DNA from: Candidatus Caenarcanales bacterium
GTDB taxonomy: Bacteria; Cyanobacteriota; Vampirovibrionia; 2-02-FULL-35-15
NCBI GenBank assembly: GCA_020050435.1
Contig: JAGVKQ010000007.1
Span: forward strand, 124,001-188,000
Length of the DNA stretch: 64,000 nucleotides
Direction: 5' to 3'
The notes beneath the pieces were generated by a model. It saw nothing but the letters and a program-made list of their open reading frames with translations. It ran no database searches and was not told the origin of the DNA. Numbering within the stretch: the stretch's first letter is position 1; the number at the start of each line of letters is the position of its first letter. A program made the translations under genes and the position numbers. This document shows positions 45,183 through 53,566 of this stretch, piece after piece.

Positions 45183-45758
45183 ATGAAAATGCTAAAGTAC
45201 ATGTTTATAGTAATTTTTATTTTAGTAGTTAACACTTCTAATTCTAATATCTCTTTTGCACAAACATCAACAATAACAGATAATTTTATAGTTCCATCTA
45301 CTTTAATAATTTCAGATGGTGCTACAGAAGCAGTAGATCCTACTTCTCCTATATCTTTAACTGTCACACCTGCAGTAGGTGCTTCAGATGCCACAGCTAG
45401 TCAAATCCTTAGAATCAGATCAAATCAGGCATCGTGGATGATTGCTGTAACAAAAGGTGCTTTTAGTGCTGGTACTACTAGCATTCTTGAAAGTGATATC
45501 ACTGTAGCCCATTCTAAAACGGCAGGAAGTGCTGGAAATGTATCAGCTGGCACACTTCAGTACGCTTCAAAAACTTTAAATCTAGTAACTAGTGGTGAAA
45601 CTGTAATATCAGGCTCAGCAAAAACCTCTTCTACTAGAGACTCTAATAATTTAAATAACTATCTTCAGATAGATACTACTTATAGTATTCCGCAGGATTT
45701 TTTCTTTACTCCTGGAACTGCTAGTATAAGCCTTACTTATACGCTTACTTCACCTTAA
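45183..45758 (+). CDS. Secreted beta-rich subunit 2 (pilin-like)
   Basis: A signal peptide (MKMLKYMFIVIFILVVNTS, cleavage near FAQ) precedes a 165-residue beta domain closely matching subunit 1. Matching landmarks are VTPAVGASDATASQ, RIRSNQASWM, SGSAKTSSTRDSNN, PQDFFFTPGTA and final LTYTLTSP. It has no cysteines. It lies 40 bases after the terminator, so it may have its own promoter or depend on read-through. Subunit 2 is the nearest relative of subunit 1 in the set. Confidence 0.7.
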   Translation: MKMLKYMFIVIFILVVNTSNSNISFAQTSTITDNFIVPSTLIISDGATEAVDPTSPISLTVTPAVGASDATASQILRIRSNQASWMIAVTKGAFSAGTTSILESDITVAHSKTAGSAGNVSAGTLQYASKTLNLVTSGETVISGSAKTSSTRDSNNLNNYLQIDTTYSIPQDFFFTPGTASISLTYTLTSP

Positions 45759-45783
45759 TTGTTGGCTTTTCTTTAGGTGTATA

Positions 45784-45874
45784 CCCCATATGGATAACCT
45801 TTAATTAATCTATGGGGATATCATTAACTTAATGTTCCTCCTACATAATGTTTTGGTATATGAAGACTAGGAGG
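45784..45874 (+). promoter_or_regulatory. Two leader hairpins upstream of subunit 3, one capturing an AGGAGG
   Basis: CCCCATA (45784-45790) pairs with TATGGGG (45811-45817). Further on, CCTCCTA (45837-45843) pairs perfectly with TAGGAGG (45868-45874), an ideal Shine-Dalgarno that precedes no start codon. The 184-base gap before the next gene therefore carries RNA structure rather than coding sequence. Confidence 0.5.
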
Positions 45875-45942
45875 TAAAATTATAGATTAGAGAAGTTGAT
45901 TTAAATTAGAAAGGAAACCTTATAAAGCCTAACTTTAAAAAC

Positions 45943-46587
45943 ATGTCTTTGCTGTATAAAGCAATAAGACACTTTGCTGTTGTTCTTATTGTGATTGTAT
46001 ATAGCTTAACTTTTGGAGTAGAAGAAGTCTACTCTAATAGTGCTGTCATGCCTATAAGCATTCAGGTAAATGGAAAACTTATTATAACTGATGAGAATAC
46101 TGAAGTAGATTCTAACGAAAGAAGTAGAGTTGTAGAAAATATAAATATTGATAGATCAAAATCAAATTTCGATTTATCAAATAGTTATACATTAAGAGTA
46201 AGAAGTAATGAAAGTAGATGGAAGTTAATAGGACATCTACAAGAAGTTTCTGTAAAACAAACAAAAAAAATCAATCCTAAATTTATAAGGTTGACTTATA
46301 AAACCTCGGCTGGAAGTGCTGGAAATATAAATTCAGCTATGCTGGCTGCACCATTTACTGAACCTGTTCGATTGAGTAATATTCCAAGAAAATCAGACTT
46401 TGTAGTTTTAGAAGGCAGTTCAAAAACCTCTCTTCAAAGAGATAAAGGAAATAAAAATAATTGGTATGGTTTAAGTTTTAATGTGGATTTCGTAGGAAAG
46501 AATGGCTTAGCTTTAGAAAGTACAAATCCTATTTATAGAAAAAAGAAATATAATGCTATAGTTTCTTATACTTTAGTAAGTTTATAG
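45943..46587 (+). CDS. Secreted beta-rich subunit 3 (pilin-like, diverged)
   Basis: This 214-residue paralogue has a longer N-terminus (MSLLYKAIRHFAVVLIVIVY) and a likely cleavage near VYSNSA. It is more basic than the others but keeps the order: a beta domain start (MPISIQVNGKLIITD), LRVRSNESRWKL, KTSAGSAGNINSAMLAAPF, VVLEGSSKTSLQRDKGN, and the final SYTLVSL. The QDFFFTPG motif is replaced by other text (GLALESTNPI). A minor or adaptor subunit is possible. It is 12 bases before subunit 4, so the pair is co-transcribed. Confidence 0.65.
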   Translation: MSLLYKAIRHFAVVLIVIVYSLTFGVEEVYSNSAVMPISIQVNGKLIITDENTEVDSNERSRVVENINIDRSKSNFDLSNSYTLRVRSNESRWKLIGHLQEVSVKQTKKINPKFIRLTYKTSAGSAGNINSAMLAAPFTEPVRLSNIPRKSDFVVLEGSSKTSLQRDKGNKNNWYGLSFNVDFVGKNGLALESTNPIYRKKKYNAIVSYTLVSL

Positions 46588-46599
46588 AAAGAAGAAAAA

Positions 46600-47157
46600 A
46601 TGAATTTACAAATACTTTTACTACTTTTATCTTTTTCCATCTTTAGTGGAAATCAATCTCTAGCTCAGTGCTATAGTATTACGAATACCTCTGATGTGAC
46701 AAATCCTTCTTTTACTCATACTTTTACTTTAGCTCCAGCTATAGGTTCTAGTGCTTTGACCAATATGCATACTATAAGGCTTAGAACGAGTGACACAAAT
46801 GCCTGGAAACTAACAGGATTACGTTCAGCTATTTCAAGGACAAGTGGAAGTGGACCAGTAGGAGAAAATATTTTAGATACAGATGTAGGCTGGTCAGCTA
46901 CTATTACGCCAGTAGGACCTCCTACTGGAACCGCTACTTTAACAGCACCATTTAATGGTGCCACTACATTAAATAGTATTAGTACAGGAGGCGGTACTGT
47001 AATCGTAACTGGAAATAATAGATCTTTTACAAGTTGTACAAATGCAATGGGATTAGCTAGATACTGGACTTTAGATGTTACTTTATCAACCCCACAGGAT
47101 CTTATTTTTAATTCTGGTTCTTATACAGGTATGATTACTTACACCTTAAGCAATTAG
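46600..47157 (+). CDS. Secreted beta-rich subunit 4 with a cysteine pair (pilin-like)
   Basis: This 185-residue protein has signal peptide MNLQILLLLLSFSIFSG, cleaved near LAQ. It keeps LAPAIGSSALTNMHTIRLR, NAWKLTG, TATLTAPF, STPQDLIFNSG and a terminal MITYTLSN. Unlike subunits 1-3 it has cysteines in AQCYS and TSCTN that could form a disulfide bridge. That might mark a tip or base subunit. A GAAGAAAAA stretch precedes the ATG. The chaperone-like gene follows after 93 bases. Confidence 0.7.
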   Translation: MNLQILLLLLSFSIFSGNQSLAQCYSITNTSDVTNPSFTHTFTLAPAIGSSALTNMHTIRLRTSDTNAWKLTGLRSAISRTSGSGPVGENILDTDVGWSATITPVGPPTGTATLTAPFNGATTLNSISTGGGTVIVTGNNRSFTSCTNAMGLARYWTLDVTLSTPQDLIFNSGSYTGMITYTLSN

Positions 47158-47250
47158 CCTATTATGTTTATCTTTTTAAGCTTAAAGAAAATTATGATTT
47201 CCCCCATATTTAAGAAATGTTAGGTAAATTTAGAATTTGGTTAATAAACT

Positions 47251-48213
47251 ATGAAAAATAAATTCTTTAAAATATTCACATCTACAGTATTGTTGATTTT
47301 ACTTACCTCAAATTTGTGTTCTTTTGCTTGGACTGTTAATCCTGTCAGGTTTGAAGTAAAGGCAGAGAGAGGGAAAGAATACACCTTAAGTTTTACAGTA
47401 TTAAATGAAAGTCAAATATCTCAGAAAAGATTAAAAATCTTTATTGATGACTGGGGACTCGATAATAGAAATAATTTTATTATAAAATCTTTTGCTATGG
47501 ATTCATACGATAAATCTTATTCTGCTGCGGATTGGGTAAAAGTCACTCCTGCCCAGCTTGTTCTTCCTCCTGGAGCAACTAGAAAAGTAAGATTCACCTT
47601 AACAATTCCTGCTGATTTACCAGCAGATGGAGAGCATACCCTAGGAATTTTTGTGAAAGAAGAAAGTATTGAAAAACCACCAAAAGGATTAAGAACAGTT
47701 CTTATTAAACAAAACTCTATTATTGCAGTAGTTGTTTATGTCTCTATAGGACAAGAAAAGCTAAATGTTTCTTTGGATAATCTAACTGTAGAATCTAATA
47801 AATCTTCAGAAAAAGGATTAAGTCAGGTAGTCATTCTTCCTCACCTTCATAATGCTGGAAACAATCATACAAGGGGAAAAATATCTCTTATGTTAACTCC
47901 TTCCGAATCTGCCGCTAATGAAAAACTTAAGGATAAGATAAAAGAAGTAGAAAGAGATATTGTCATTGAAGATGTCGTTATACTTAGAGAATCAAAAGTA
48001 GAATATCCAATCACTCTTCCCCAATATTTGCCAGTAGGATCAGATTGGCTTGTCGAATTAAAATCAGATTTTGGGAAAAAGTTGCCTTTAATATCAGCTA
48101 AAAAAAGATTTACTGTAATAGACCCCTATGCTGCAAATGCTCCATCACCATCTCCTGCTGCAAAAACACCAGATGTAAAACCTTCTCCTTCACCTGCTGC
48201 TAAAAAAACATAG
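47251..48213 (+). CDS. PapD-like periplasmic chaperone (fimbrial-type), probable
   Basis: A signal peptide (MKNKFFKIFTSTVLLILLTSN, cleavage near SFA) is followed by NPVRFEVKAERGKEYTLSFTV, resembling the first strands of an immunoglobulin-like chaperone domain. WVKVTPAQLVLPPGATRKV and LPADGEHTLGIFVKEE recall the region where PapD-family proteins have 'V.P....L.PG..' and 'LP.D.E'. Residues 180-290 form a second beta domain. The C-terminus is a Pro/Ser/Ala linker with two PSPSPAAK units, unusual for a soluble chaperone. DUF916-type proteins would be the alternative. With four subunits and an usher-like barrel upstream, a chaperone role is the best reading. Confidence 0.65.
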   Translation: MKNKFFKIFTSTVLLILLTSNLCSFAWTVNPVRFEVKAERGKEYTLSFTVLNESQISQKRLKIFIDDWGLDNRNNFIIKSFAMDSYDKSYSAADWVKVTPAQLVLPPGATRKVRFTLTIPADLPADGEHTLGIFVKEESIEKPPKGLRTVLIKQNSIIAVVVYVSIGQEKLNVSLDNLTVESNKSSEKGLSQVVILPHLHNAGNNHTRGKISLMLTPSESAANEKLKDKIKEVERDIVIEDVVILRESKVEYPITLPQYLPVGSDWLVELKSDFGKKLPLISAKKRFTVIDPYAANAPSPSPAAKTPDVKPSPSPAAKKT

Positions 48214-48241
48214 TAAAGACGCCCCGCCGGGACGTCTCTAC
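48213..48241. repeat. Palindromic element (GTAGAGACG family) between convergent genes
   Basis: The element begins GTAAAGACGCCCCG and ends GACGTCTCTAC with one arm mismatch. It fills the gap after the chaperone stop, and its right end supplies the stop codon (CTA on plus) of the convergent NUDIX gene. Confidence 0.75.
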
Positions 48242-48726
48242 ACCCAAAGATTTCCCAGATATCTAAGGGTTTCAAAATTTTCTTTATATGCTTTTATAAG
48301 CTCATGTGCTACAGGTGGGTAAAGAGTCGTTTTTTCTAATTCAGTTATAGGTAAGTACTTAACATCATTTAGCATAGGTTCGTCACCTATTTTCATTTCT
48401 CCGCCTAAAACTTTTCCTGTGGCGTAAATATTTATAATATGCCTGCTTCTATCTGGTGCTATAGCTTCAGATAGATATACAACTTTACCGAATTCAATGT
48501 CTAGATTTGTTTCTTCTTTTAATTCACGAATTGCACATTCAGCAAAATCTTCCCCATATTCTATTCTTCCGCCTGGTAAGACCCAGTAAAGCCTATTTGC
48601 TTTTTTATGTTGTACTAAAAGTATTTCTTCTTTTTCATTAATTATGATTACGGAAACTCTAAAATTAGGTCTTTGAGATTGTGGATTTCTATTTCTATTG
48701 TGTTGGTAGGAATTAAAATTACTCAT
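48238..48726 (-). CDS. NUDIX hydrolase
   Basis: This 162-residue pyrophosphohydrolase acts on nucleoside-diphosphate-linked compounds. The Nudix box is GGRIEYGEDFAECAIRELKEET followed by NL, fitting G-x5-E-x7-R-E-U-x-E-E-x-G-U except that Asn replaces the final Gly. The N-terminus (FNSYQHNRNRNPQSQRPNF) is Asn/Gln/Arg-rich and looks disordered. The start at 48726 has no strong ribosome binding site. The final codons and stop lie in a palindromic repeat. Substrate is unknown. Confidence 0.8.
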   Translation of the reverse strand: MSNFNSYQHNRNRNPQSQRPNFRVSVIIINEKEEILLVQHKKANRLYWVLPGGRIEYGEDFAECAIRELKEETNLDIEFGKVVYLSEAIAPDRSRHIINIYATGKVLGGEMKIGDEPMLNDVKYLPITELEKTTLYPPVAHELIKAYKENFETLRYLGNLWV

Positions 48727-48853
48727 ATATTCGCATTCTTTAATTTAGATATTACTTTTGTCTATATAATACTGTTTGTTATTCAGTGAAAGTAAACTGT
48801 ATTTATTCTACACGAAAAAGCACAAAAAGCTATGAGTAGGTTAAGATTTCTAT

Positions 48854-50182
48854 GTGGCAGTTTCATTCTTAAATCTATTAGACAAGTTTAGACCTCATAA
48901 AGTTTATAGGCCTTCACCTCTTGTTGGTATTTTTCAATTTATTATCGTTGCTGCTTTTTGGTTTGGCATTATTTATGGTGCTACATCTACAGTCACATTA
49001 CTCTTTGTAAAGTTTATTCCTGAATTACTTGAGCTATATAATTTAGATTCAATTGCTGAGTTGGTCAGAAACCTCGCACCACTTATGGCAATTATGGTTT
49101 TAATTCCTGCTAATGCTACATTTCTTGTATTGAATGAAAGAAAAGTTTTAGCTTTATTTACTGTTAGGTTAGGACCAAATAGAGTAGGTCCTAATGGTTT
49201 TTTACAAACAGTTGCAGATGCAGTTAAGCTTTTATTTAAAGAAGATATAACTCCCAAAGGTGCTGATCTTCTTTTATTTAATTTAGCGCCAGTAATATTT
49301 TTTGGTCCTACTGTTATATCTTTTATTCCTATTTTGTCCTGTGCTACGGATAACTTTGGACCATTTGCATTATGTGACTTGTCTATAGGAATTCTTTTTG
49401 TCACAGCTATTACTTCTATTCCAGTTTTAGGTTTAGTTTTAGGTGGATATGCTAGTAATAATAAATATTCATTAATTGGTGGCTTAAGAAGTGCTGCTCA
49501 GGCAATTAGCTATGAAATTCCTATGGTTCTAACTGTAGTTAGTATTATTGTTCTTACTGGTTCCATCAATCTAAGGGAAATTGCAGACAATCAAATTGGT
49601 GGATTATTTAGTTGGAATATATTTGCATTTGGAAACATGCCTTTGCTTTTAAATCTCTTCCCTCTTGGAAAAAGCAGTTTAATTGGTTTGTATGGCTTAG
49701 CTTTATTAGGAATGGCTTTAATGTTATTTTCTATTTATTTAATTTCTGCTTGTGCAGAGGTAAACAGAATTCCTTTTGATTTGCCTGAAGCTGAAAGTGA
49801 ACTTGTATCTGGCTACAATACAGAGTTTACTGGGATGAAATTTGCATTGTTCTTCCTTGCAGAGTACACAGCATTGTTTATTATTTGTTGTTTAGCCTCC
49901 ATTGTATTTTTAGGTGGTGGACATTTACCTACATCTTTTGAAGTTGAAAAAACAATATTAGAAAACCTGGCTGCTTTTAAATTGGGTGATATTAGTTGGT
50001 TATTGCCTTCTACTGTTCTTATGATTAAGGCATATGGGCTTATTTTTGTATCAGTATGGGTTAGAGCTACATTACCTAGATTGCGCTATGACCAGCTTAT
50101 GAAATTTAGCTGGAAGTTTTTAATTCCCCTCTCATTAATAAATATTTTTATAGCAGCAGTATTGTCGAGTGTGAAAGTTTAA
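48854..50182 (+). CDS. nuoH: NADH-quinone oxidoreductase subunit H
   Basis: NuoH (NdhA) is the membrane subunit joining the hydrophilic arm of complex I to the quinone site. I use GTG 48854; an overlapping ATG at 48852 is in another frame. The 442-residue product has eight or more membrane helices and the conserved loops VLNERKVLALFTVRLGPNRVGPNG, NRIPFDLPEAESELVSGYNTE and WVRATLPRLRYDQLM. It opens an operon with nuoI, nuoJ and nuoK. No upstream hydrophilic-arm genes are adjacent. Length exceeds the usual 320-350 because of an N-terminal segment and a loop around residues 255-285. Confidence 0.93.
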   Translation: MAVSFLNLLDKFRPHKVYRPSPLVGIFQFIIVAAFWFGIIYGATSTVTLLFVKFIPELLELYNLDSIAELVRNLAPLMAIMVLIPANATFLVLNERKVLALFTVRLGPNRVGPNGFLQTVADAVKLLFKEDITPKGADLLLFNLAPVIFFGPTVISFIPILSCATDNFGPFALCDLSIGILFVTAITSIPVLGLVLGGYASNNKYSLIGGLRSAAQAISYEIPMVLTVVSIIVLTGSINLREIADNQIGGLFSWNIFAFGNMPLLLNLFPLGKSSLIGLYGLALLGMALMLFSIYLISACAEVNRIPFDLPEAESELVSGYNTEFTGMKFALFFLAEYTALFIICCLASIVFLGGGHLPTSFEVEKTILENLAAFKLGDISWLLPSTVLMIKAYGLIFVSVWVRATLPRLRYDQLMKFSWKFLIPLSLINIFIAAVLSSVKV

Positions 50183-50186
50183 AAAT

Positions 50187-50726
50187 ATGAAAGAAAAAAA
50201 CATAGTAGTAAAAACAGTTGAAGGCTTATATAATATTGGCAATGGTATGTTTACTGTTTTAAAGCATGCATTTAGAAGTCCAATTACTTCATCGTATCCA
50301 GATGTAACTCCTGAGCTTTATCCAACTACACGTCATAGACTTGCTTTAACTGTTAATCCTGATACAGCAGAACATCTTTGCATTGCATGTAAACAATGTG
50401 AGAGAATCTGCCCTGATAATTGCATAACAGTCATTCCAGATCCTGAGAAAAAAGGAACGATTAAAGAGTTTGTTTTAGATCATGGTCTTTGCATGTTTTG
50501 TGGTTTGTGTACTGAAGTTTGTCCGACAAACTGTATTATAAATACAGTAGATTTTGAAATGAGTGAGTACTCCAGAGAAGATTTAATCTATGACATAGAT
50601 AGGCTTACTCTTACTCAGGACCAATCCAGATTTTATTTTGATTTCAAGCAAATGCCAAAACCAAAACCGAAACCAGTAAAGCCAGCTGTAGTCGCTGCTG
50701 CTAAACCAGTTGAGGAAATAAAATAA
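50187..50726 (+). CDS. nuoI: NADH-quinone oxidoreductase subunit I
   Basis: This peripheral subunit carries two [4Fe-4S] clusters. Both ferredoxin-like motifs are present: CIACKQCERICPDNC and CMFCGLCTEVCPTNC. The N-terminus (YNIGNGMFTVLKHAFRSPIT) is the typical membrane-docking region. The C-terminus ends in a Lys/Pro/Ala-rich tail (PKPKPKPVKPAVVAAAKPVEE). It starts four bases after nuoH and overlaps nuoJ by one base, so the order H-I-J-K is one operon, the same order as cyanobacterial ndhA-I-G-E. Confidence 0.94.
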   Translation: MKEKNIVVKTVEGLYNIGNGMFTVLKHAFRSPITSSYPDVTPELYPTTRHRLALTVNPDTAEHLCIACKQCERICPDNCITVIPDPEKKGTIKEFVLDHGLCMFCGLCTEVCPTNCIINTVDFEMSEYSREDLIYDIDRLTLTQDQSRFYFDFKQMPKPKPKPVKPAVVAAAKPVEEIK

Positions 50727-51256
50727 TGGAATCAGCTATTGAAGTATTTTTTCAAGATCCAATATTCTTTGTTTTAAGTGTTATATCTATAATTACTGCA
50801 ATTGGAGTGCTTATAGAAAAGAACTTAGTTAGAGCTGGACTTCTTCTTGTCCTATGCTTTGGTACTATTGCAGCAAATTATTTTGCCCTGAAAGCTCCTT
50901 TTGTTGGAGCCTCACAAATATTGATTTATGCTGTAGGTATTACTCTAGTTATAGTTTTTGCTCTCATGCTTACTAGTCAAAAATATGATTTCCCTGCTTT
51001 CCCTAGTGATGAAGCAAAGAGCATAACCTGTGCAGCTATATCTATTGCACTTTTTGCTGTTCTTTCCACTGCACTTACTGGTGGTAAATGGTCTACTCCC
51101 GATACTGAACTTATAACTTGTCCAAAGAACACTGAAATTATTGGTTTGAAATTGCTTGGTTCATATGCACTGCCTTTTGAATTGATTTCAGTTCTTTTAC
51201 TTGTGGCTTTAATTGGTGCAGTGGTTATTGCAAAGAAAGACAAAATTAATGGATAA
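50726..51256 (+). CDS. nuoJ: NADH-quinone oxidoreductase subunit J
   Basis: NuoJ is a small membrane subunit. The 176-residue product has five hydrophobic helices with VRAGLLLVLCFGTIAANYFAL and AVGITLVIVFALMLTSQ, which match the NuoJ core, and a final helix ELISVLLLVALIGAVVIA. The ATG overlaps the nuoI stop by one base, and its 3' end overlaps nuoK by eight. Confidence 0.9.
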   Translation: MESAIEVFFQDPIFFVLSVISIITAIGVLIEKNLVRAGLLLVLCFGTIAANYFALKAPFVGASQILIYAVGITLVIVFALMLTSQKYDFPAFPSDEAKSITCAAISIALFAVLSTALTGGKWSTPDTELITCPKNTEIIGLKLLGSYALPFELISVLLLVALIGAVVIAKKDKING

Positions 51257-51638
51257 AATCAATACAGCAAAAAAAAGTTTAGTAGTAGTCTTGCTTCTAG
51301 GATACTTTTTATTTACAGCATTAAATCTTCAATCTGGTCTTGAGCGCTATATTTTGCTTTCAACAGCTTTATTTAGTATAGGAATTTATGGTTTAACTAC
51401 ATCTAGAAATGTAATTAGAATACTCATGTCTATAGAAATTTTATTAAATGCAGTAAATATTAACTTGGTGGCATTTTCATCTTATATAGATCCTCTTGAA
51501 GTTAGAGGACAGGTCTTTGCTCTTTTTGTTATGGCAATAGCAGCAGCAGAAGCTGCAATTGCTCTTGCTATTATCCTTGCAATTTATAGAAACAGCTCAT
51601 CAGTAGACATTGAAGATTTTAATTCTTTGAAGTGGTAG
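51249..51638 (+). CDS. nuoK: NADH-quinone oxidoreductase subunit K with N-terminal extension
   Basis: The core from LERYILLSTALFSIGIYGL onward matches NuoK, including LMSIEILLNAVNINLVAFS with the functional Glu and AAAEAAIALAIILAI with the second Glu. I choose the ATG at 51249. The protein has 129 residues against about 100 in most NuoK, because about 29 residues with an extra hydrophobic helix (SLVVVLLLGYFLFTAL) precede the core. No start codon lies closer to the core. It ends with the conserved EDFNSLKW. No nuoL, M or N follows. Confidence 0.9.
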   Translation: MDKINTAKKSLVVVLLLGYFLFTALNLQSGLERYILLSTALFSIGIYGLTTSRNVIRILMSIEILLNAVNINLVAFSSYIDPLEVRGQVFALFVMAIAAAEAAIALAIILAIYRNSSSVDIEDFNSLKW

Positions 51639-52773
51639 TCTCACTATCTTTTTTACTATCTCTACTTAATTTTAAATTTTCTATATTGACATTAAAAGAT
51701 GCTCTAAGTTCACTAGCGAACTCATCTATTTTTGCTCCATCAGGTAAGAATAGTCTTGCTACTACTTTATCTATAATAAAAGTTCTAATGCCACCAAATA
51801 CTTTGTCACAGCCATATAAAACATTATCAATGGTATCGTTTGTTCTATAGTTTGCAATTCTGTTTCCTTCATCATCTACTGTATGCTTTGTAGATCTTCT
51901 GAGCTTAAATGTTGCAAATCTCTCAAATGCTTTAGTCGGAATCTCAACTAGTGACGCTGCTACAGGCTTTGTTAAATATTTCCCTAACCATAAGGTAGAC
52001 AAACACTCACATATTGATGATGGTATATTGCCTGGTATAGATCTTTCATTGACTACGTTTGCAACTACTTTTGCCATTTTATGTTCTCTAAATTCGGCAG
52101 GTTGATCAGGATGATCTGTCGCATAATCGATGTAATATCTCATTCCTTGAGAAATTAATTGAGTGCTTTGTTCAACTGCTGTATATCCAAGAGTTTTAAA
52201 AATAGTGGTGGACATAGAATCGTCTTCACTAACATTTATTCCAGGGATATTTTCCCCTTCTTGATTTCTAAGTGCAAACCCACAAGCTCCTAAGATACCA
52301 GCTTGAGTTAAAAGAAATTTCCAGTAATTTACTTCTCCACTTTCTTTATCCATTCCTGCTAAATGAGTTAAGTATTCAATTGGTTTTTTTATTCCATGTC
52401 CATGTAGCCAAGCTACCATTCCTTTTTCTTTTTTCTCTCTACCTGATATTGCTTCACGATTTACTGAACTGTGTGAAGATGAAGCCCAATGTATTAATGA
52501 ACCAACAAGTTGAGTTGGAATGATTACTATTTGTTCTGGTACCCATGGAGTTATTGACTTTGACACTTCTACGCAAACTCTTCCTAGTATTGCTTTCCAG
52601 GCAGTCTCTGGACCCTCATCAATCATGCTCCTTCTCATCATCTCTGCTGGACTTTCACTTTTATTTTCAAGTGGAGCTATGAGTGCTTTACCAGTGGCAC
52701 TGCCAACACCATCTGCAATAGCAGTTGGTATTATTCCTTTGGCTAAATTAAGGCCTACAGAAATTAAACTCAT
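51619..52773 (-). CDS. Hypothetical protein (384 aa), convergent with nuoK
   Basis: I do not recognise this family. The N-terminus (SLISVGLNLAKGIIPTAIADGVGSA) is weakly hydrophobic. Hydrophobic patches occur near residues 80-100 and 170-185, and the C-terminus is basic, then acidic. It is one of several long proteins here with a Gly/Ala-rich hydrophobic N-terminal part and polar remainder. It overlaps the nuoK 3' end by 20 bases on the opposite strand. No function is inferred. Confidence 0.6.
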   Translation of the reverse strand: MSLISVGLNLAKGIIPTAIADGVGSATGKALIAPLENKSESPAEMMRRSMIDEGPETAWKAILGRVCVEVSKSITPWVPEQIVIIPTQLVGSLIHWASSSHSSVNREAISGREKKEKGMVAWLHGHGIKKPIEYLTHLAGMDKESGEVNYWKFLLTQAGILGACGFALRNQEGENIPGINVSEDDSMSTTIFKTLGYTAVEQSTQLISQGMRYYIDYATDHPDQPAEFREHKMAKVVANVVNERSIPGNIPSSICECLSTLWLGKYLTKPVAASLVEIPTKAFERFATFKLRRSTKHTVDDEGNRIANYRTNDTIDNVLYGCDKVFGGIRTFIIDKVVARLFLPDGAKIDEFASELRASFNVNIENLKLSRDSKKDSETTTSKN

Positions 52774-53006
52774 ATCGATTTTTTATAAATGTTCTTAAAT
52801 AATTGAATTCGTTAAAATTACGCCAAACTAACACCTCCAATTCAATCTTGCACAATTAAAATCCCAAGTGTCAATCTCTTAATCTTGATTAAGTGAAAAT
52901 GAAATATTAGAGGTTAAAAACCAATAAGATTATAAAGAAAATATAAATAGAAGTGGTACCTTGTACCTAAGTACGATTCACGATCAGCGCTGCACGATTA
53001 ACGTAT

Positions 53007-53336
53007 TTAAGCTTGTCCAGGAAACATTGTTTGTAATTTCATAGCTAGGCCCATATCTCCTGCTACTCTAAGTTTTCCCATCATGAAAGCCATTTGACTA
53101 TTCAATTTCCCGCTTTGAATTGATAACCAGTCTTGATCAGAAATTGAAATAGTTACTGATGGATTAGGATCCGTTCCTTCTTTTAATTCACATTTGCCAT
53201 CTTCAATAACAAGAGTCCATTTTCCCCCTGTAGGACCTGAAATATCGAAAGCATAAATAGCTTTTAAACCACCTACTGTTTCTGGCTTAAAAGATTGGTA
53301 CATTGACATTAATGATTCTTTGCAACTGTTAGACAT
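53007..53336 (-). CDS. SCP2 sterol-binding-domain protein
   Basis: This 109-residue single-domain protein of the SCP2 fold binds hydrophobic lipids in a pocket. I start at ATG 53336 (MSNSCKESL), with GGAG eight bases upstream; a further ATG at 53366 adds ten residues. Family features are AIYAFDISGPTGGKWTLVIEDG and the C-terminal MGKLRVAGDMGLAMKLQTMF, with SDQDWLSIQSGKLNSQMAFM between. Probable roles are lipid carriage or acyl-CoA-linked metabolism; specificity is unknown. Confidence 0.85.
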   Translation of the reverse strand: MSNSCKESLMSMYQSFKPETVGGLKAIYAFDISGPTGGKWTLVIEDGKCELKEGTDPNPSVTISISDQDWLSIQSGKLNSQMAFMMGKLRVAGDMGLAMKLQTMFPGQA

Positions 53337-53460
53337 TTTTTTTTCTCCAAAACAAAATATTTTCATATAAAGTTTAACCTTAATTTTAAATTTTAAGATA
53401 AGGTTAAAATGTCATGATAATATACCCAAGGCAAGAAACAAAACTCTATAATTCCCGTCA

Positions 53461-53490
53461 AACCCTCACAACTCCTTCTTTTGGAGGGTT
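53461..53490. other. AACCCTC/GAGGGTT inverted repeat
   Basis: Seven-base arms enclose 16 bases in the gap between the SCP2 gene and the 53567 gene. No T-run follows, so termination is unproven. A similar hairpin (CCCTC/GAGGG) lies at 40144-40160. Confidence 0.35.
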
Positions 53491-53566
53491 CTTAATGGAT
53501 TATAGATATGCTTTAATAGTAAGGTATTTAAAAAATATAAATACATAATCTCTTGAAATTAAAACT

